DNA of 64,000 nucleotides from Actinostola sp. cb2023 (lineage: Eukaryota > Cnidaria > Anthozoa > Actiniaria > Actinostolidae): the NCBI GenBank assembly GCA_033675265.1, contig JAUJYZ010000015.1, positions 1,112,501 to 1,176,500 on the forward strand, given 5' to 3'. Below the pieces are notes generated by a model, which saw only the letters and a list, made by a program, of their open reading frames with translations, did not search any database and was not told the DNA's origin. The translations under genes and the position numbers were made by a program. This document shows, one piece after another, positions 59,260 to 64,000 of the stretch; within the stretch, counting starts at the first letter, position 1, and each line of letters begins with the position of its first letter.

Positions 59260-59268
59260 GCTCTTACG

Positions 59269-59870
59269 TAACTATCTAACCTACTCGTTGTTATCAGGTT
59301 ATAACTATTTAAATGTTCCAAACACTCTAGACTACAAAACAGTCTCTACTCTTCTCCCCTTCTCGCCTCACTCCCCTCTCGTCTTTTCGTCTCGCCTTAT
59401 TCTCTCGCGGCCCGGTCAACGACTCGATCGAACTTCAACTCTTCTCGACGGAGTTTTGCGAAGAAGTAGGGGCTGTTTTGCAGTTCATCTACCTAGTAGC
59501 CAATTATATCGATTTATTAACAGGGTGGATATATATAAATCATTTTATAGAAAGTGCGACGTACGGGTTTATATTCACGAGTTGTTTGTGTTACAAATAG
59601 CGAGACTATAGTACTGGTTCGAGATAACCGAGTAAATCTGACAGGAACATAGAACAATTAACGAGGGGAGATTGTTTCTTGTTTGAGAGAGCGAAGGTCC
59701 ACTTCGGCCAATCAGAAGGCTAGTCTGGCTACCCGAAATATATAGTCACTAAAAATATACGTTGTTTTGGTCTTTGTGGAGTCCTTGGACTACCGAGCTT
59801 GCTTCAATCAGAACTACAAGGCCCGTTCCTGTTAGCATATTGTCTAAACATTGGTGCAAGCTAAGTAAGC
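59269..59870. other. no gene seen
   Basis: A frame at 59288-59611 has unremarkable composition and no known domain. No other structure was noticed. Confidence 0.45.
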
Positions 59871-59874
59871 ATAC

Positions 59875-61610
59875 ATGAATGAATGAATGAATGAATGAAT
59901 GAACTGAATGAATGAATGAATGAATGAATGAATGAATGAATGAATGAATGAATGAATGAATGAATGAATGAATGAATGAATGAATGAATGAATGAATGAA
60001 TGAATGAATGAATGAATGAATGAATGAATGGATGAATGGATGAATGAATGAATGAATGAATGAATGAATGAATGAAATGAATGAATGAATGAATGAATGA
60101 TGAATGAATGAATGAATGAATGAATGAATGAATGAATGAATGAATGAATGAATGAATGAATGAATGAATGAATGAATGAATGAATGAATGAATGAATGAA
60201 TGAATGAATGAATGAATGAATGAATGAATGAATGAATGAATGAATGAATGAATGAATGAATGAATGAATGAATGAATGAATGAATGAATGAATGAATGAA
60301 TGAATGAATGAATGAATGAATGAATGAATGAATGAATGAATGAATGAATGAATGAATGAATGAATGAATGAATGAATGAATGAATGAATGAATGAATGAA
60401 TGAATGAATGAATGAATGAATGAATGAATGAATGAATGAATGAATGAATGAATGAATGAATGAATGAATGAATGAATGAATGAATGAATGAATGAATGAA
60501 TGAATGAATGAATGAATGAATGAATGAATGAATGAATGAATGAATGAATGAATGAATGAATGAATGAATGAATGAATGAATGAATGAATGAATGAATGAA
60601 TGAATGAATGAATGAATGAATGAATGAATGAATGAATGAATGAATGAATGAATGAATGAATGAATGAATGAATGAATGAATAAATGGATGAATGAATGAA
60701 TGAATGAATGAATGAATAAATGAATGAATGAATGAATGGATGAATGAACGGAATGAATGAATGAATGAATGAATGAACGGAATGAATGAATGAATGAATG
60801 GATGAATGAATGAATGAATGAATGAAATGAATGAATGAATGAATGAATGAATGAATGAATGAATGAATGAATGAATGAACGGAATGAATGAATGAATGAA
60901 TGAACGGAATGAATGAATGAATGAATGAATGAATGAATGAATGAAATGAATGAATGAATGAATGAATGAATGAATGAATGAATGAATGAATGAATAAATG
61001 AATGAATGAATGAATGGATGAATGAACGGAATGAATGAATGAATGAATGAATGAACGGAATGAATGAATGAATGAATGAATGAATGGATGAATGAATGAA
61101 TGAATGAATGAATGAATGAATGAATGAATGAATGAATGAAATGAATGAATGAATGAATGAATGAATGAATGAATGAATGAATGAACGGAATGAATGAATG
61201 AATGAATGAATGAATGAATGAATGAATGAATGAATGGATGAATGAATGAATGAATGAATGAATGAATGAATGAATGAATGAATGAATGAATGAATGAATG
61301 AATGAACGGAATGAATGAATGAATGAATGAATGAATGAATGAATGAATGAATGAATGAATGAATGAATGAATGAATGAATGAATGAATGAATGAATGAAT
61401 GAATGAATGAATGAATGAATGAATGAATGAATGAATGAATGAATGAATGAATGAATGAATGAATGAATGAATGAAATGAATGAATGAATGAATGAATGAA
61501 TGAATGAATGAATGAATGAATGAATGAATGAATGAATGAATGAATGAATGAATGAATGAATGAATGAATGAATGGATGAATGAATGGATGAATGAATGAA
61601 TGAATGAACT
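59875..61610 (-). repeat. (TGAA)n array, ~1.7 kb, next to a reversed retroposon tail
   Basis: The array has scattered GGATGAA and ACGGAATGAA variants, themselves repeated. Directly after it comes CTTTATTTTAAG (about 61609-61620). On the minus strand this reads CTTAAAATAAAG followed by TTCA repeats, the same arrangement as the AAT tails, so the array probably grew from a retroposon tail. Confidence 0.9.
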
Positions 61611-61620
61611 TTATTTTAAG

Positions 61621-61932
61621 AAGGTAAATATAAAAACATTTACAAAATGCACCAGAACAAACGCTTTTTTTGTTTTTTTGTTTGTTTTGATTTTAATCAA
61701 TCAAAATGCTTCCAAATGAATTCATGAATGGCAAATAATACTAAGTGGCAACTAACCGCATGGCGGAGCTACTAAAAGAACAAAAATAATATTTACAGTA
61801 CAACGCATTACTGCGATAAGCACAACTAAATTATTTAATTCGACAAATTATAAACACAAAAACGTTTTTTTTACAAACTGCTGTTTTGCAGTTCTTTGTT
61901 TGCAATTGATTATTTTTATTACTACTATTACA
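61621..61932. other. no gene seen
   Basis: AT-rich; possibly the body of a reversed retroposon whose tail is the TGAA array, but no coding remnant is visible. Confidence 0.4.
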
Positions 61933-62061
61933 ATGAAACCATCTTTTTTCATCGTCGTTACGCTGTTATCACTAGGACTGCTAGTTGTCCCGTTATTTCT
62001 CTTTGCACGTCTTTACACGATCGTATTTGCCATAGGTCCGCCATATTGGACGCGCGCGTAG
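61933..62061 (+). CDS. small hydrophobic ORF, 42 residues
   Basis: The ATG at 61933 opens MKPSFFIVVTLLSLGLLVVP and continues hydrophobic to a TAG at 62059-62061. It could be a signal-peptide exon or a tiny membrane peptide. There is no homologue I recognise and no further support. Confidence 0.15.
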   Translation: MKPSFFIVVTLLSLGLLVVPLFLFARLYTIVFAIGPPYWTRA

Positions 62062-62199
62062 GTTGGTAACGAGCCAACATGGCGGTATGGCTGATAGTAC
62101 AGACGGCGATGAAGACCGAGATACTATAAACTAATTACTCGCACTCTACGTTATCATCATTATCAACAACCCACTCTCATCAAACCTAGATAATTATTT

Positions 62200-62700
62200 G
62201 GTAAATATCCACAACCTTGGAAATTCTTTGGAAATGTCCAAAACCTTGGAAATGCTTTGTAAATGTCTAAAACCTTGGAAATGCTTTGTAAATGTCTAAA
62301 ACCTTGGAAATTCTTTTAAATGTCCAAAACCTTGCAAATTCTTTATAAATGTCTAAAACCTTGGAACTAGTTCTTTATAAATGTCCAAAACCTTGGAAAT
62401 TCTTTATAAATGTCTAAAACCTTGGAACTAGTTCTTTATAAATGTCCAAAACCTTGGAAATTCTTTATAAATGTCTAAAACCTTGGAACTAGTTCTTTAT
62501 AAATGTCCAAAACCTTGGAAATTCTTTGCAAATGTCCAAAAACCTTGGGAATTCTTTGTAAATGTCCAAAACCTTGGAAAATCTTTATAAATGTCCAAAA
62601 CCTTGGAAATTCTTTGTAAATGTCCAAAACCTTGGAAATTCTTTGTAAATGTCTAAAACCTTGGAAATTCTTTGTAAATTCTTTGTAAATATCCAAAACT
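62200..62700. repeat. ~29-bp minisatellite, about 17 copies
   Basis: The unit approximates ATGTCCAAAACCTTGGAAAT plus TCTTTGTAA. A subset carries the extra word CTAGT (AACTAGTTC), which alternates regularly at 62360-62500, so a two-unit higher-order period is present. The minus-strand frame over it is a repeat product. Confidence 0.95.
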
Positions 62701-64000
62701 GGGAATTGAAAGCTTCCAGCTGAATCTCCAATGAATGAGCGCGCGTCTTTTCCAGTACAGTCATATATCATTATTACCATTATCAAAAAACATATTGCTC
62801 TGCACTACCAACGCCATTATCATCAACGTTAAACAGATCAATTTTGGGTAAAATCGAACTCGTTCAGTACCGATTCTTATAACCAGGCAATAAGTTTGGC
62901 GCTAAAACTCGGTTATCGTTTTTGTATAGGATCCATAGGGTAACTTCCACTAGTTACCTTGCAAGATGTTACCTATTAAGATATCTCAATATTACAATCT
63001 AGATTGTGCGCGGTTTCTGGGATGGTAGAACGAACTCGAGCAAAGAATAAAATAATCATGAGGATTCAGAGGGCGGGAAACACCCGTGAGGCATATCAAA
63101 TGTTAGAAAGGACCTTGAATAGCAGCCACAACTAAAAAGTAATAAAAGGCGTTTTTTTTCTTCATCCTCTTTGAAATGTGTAATTTGTTTTTACAGCCCA
63201 GGAAGAATGGGACTTCTGTCAGTCACAGTAGTCACGAATGCAAGTGAAACGAAAACAGAGAAAAACTGAACATCTTGCCATTGTCGGCTTGGTTTTGTGT
63301 GTGCAGTTGTGTTGATACTGCGGCTTTTCTGGAAACCAAGTCGAAGCTGCAAGAATAAAGCTTGACATTACTTATCATTCATTTGTGCCGACGGTTCATG
63401 AATACCGGAAATGCCACTCTCCAACCAATCAAAAGCGTTATTACTATTATGGTAAAATGGGTAGATTTTAACTGTACGAAAAATAAGTCAAACGCTATCA
63501 TTTTAATTTAACTTGCAGACTGAGAACAACGTAACTTGAGATTGAGCACAGCAGTTCAGTTACCGGTAAGATCATGGTTTGGTTCTTGTTGTGATACGTA
63601 CTTTTTCCTCATTGCTGCCAGCTTGCAGATTTGTAAAGGTCTTTAGACCATTTTTGCATTTCAAACCCATTTACATTTACAAAACCATGTACAAAGCTGG
63701 CTCGGCATCCGTTGATGAACATTGTCATTTTTATTATTATTATTATTGTTCAAATGTATGTACTGCGTGTAAGCTTAAAATGTTCGTTACATGAATTGTA
63801 TATATCTGTAGGCTTTCCTATTAGTAGATCAAACACGTTTCCTGATCGGGAAAAGTATAGATGGGCCGGCGCGACAAGAAAAACAACGACATTGCACATA
63901 CATGAACACAGAGAAATGTTCAATTCATGATTTCCCCACCATGCATGCGCCCTTCAGAGTCATTGATTTACTCATTGTAGTTTAATATTCTATCCATTCT
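62701..64000. other. no gene seen
   Basis: No repeat, RNA gene or domain-bearing frame was recognised up to the end of the window. A frame at 63712-63930 reads from a small ATT tract into unidentifiable sequence. Confidence 0.45.

Overview
The window looks like nuclear DNA from an invertebrate animal. It is AT-rich, has GT-AG introns, little sign of CpG depletion, and a very dense load of transposons, inverted-repeat elements and simple repeats. A marine invertebrate, perhaps a cnidarian, would fit, but nothing here fixes the phylum. No bacterial, organellar or viral gene order is seen.

Real genes are few. The best supported is a six-exon diamine (spermidine/spermine-type) N-acetyltransferase at 18537-21854 (+), with 183 codons, matching intron phases and a short upstream ORF. 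A convergent pair of paralogues encodes small secreted, probably GPI-anchored proteins with 28 collinear cysteines (34929-35540 + and 36771-37364 -). Three shorter membrane-protein ORFs are plausible: a single-pass protein with Tyr-x-Asn motifs and a PDZ-type C-terminus (8622-9149 +), and two unrelated two-helix proteins (10216-10584 - and 14672-14989 +).

From 0 to 18 kb the sequence is a mosaic of nested inverted-repeat transposons, several with clear target-site duplications (TSDs). One 2.1 kb element (5937-8066) has a perfect 9-bp duplication and a second family member at 27992-28946. From 18 to 23.4 kb lies the acetyltransferase gene, with MITEs in its introns and just downstream. From 23.6 to 32 kb there are two arrays of a ~183-bp satellite with two further duplicated modules (560 and 299 bp) between them; several modules join at the same TTAAT boundary. 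From 33.6 to 45.2 kb minisatellites and microsatellites (a TGTC array of 1.2 kb, an AATGAAGA array of 1.4 kb) surround the cysteine-rich pair.

From 48.9 to 58.6 kb is a nest of retroelement and transposon debris. A 5'-truncated Penelope-like element (reverse transcriptase plus GIY-YIG) carries a U6 snRNA core at its truncated 5' end, and its GIY-YIG domain is split by a 3.6 kb foldback element. The 3' end of this retroelement is present twice more in inverted arrangement, each copy ending in a long AAT repeat. Next to it a 1.9 kb inverted-repeat element carries an integrase-like exon with a changed acidic residue. A 1.7 kb TGAA array follows, then largely featureless sequence to the end.

All calls were made by reading the sequence and translating by eye. 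No similarity search, RNA evidence or repeat library was available.
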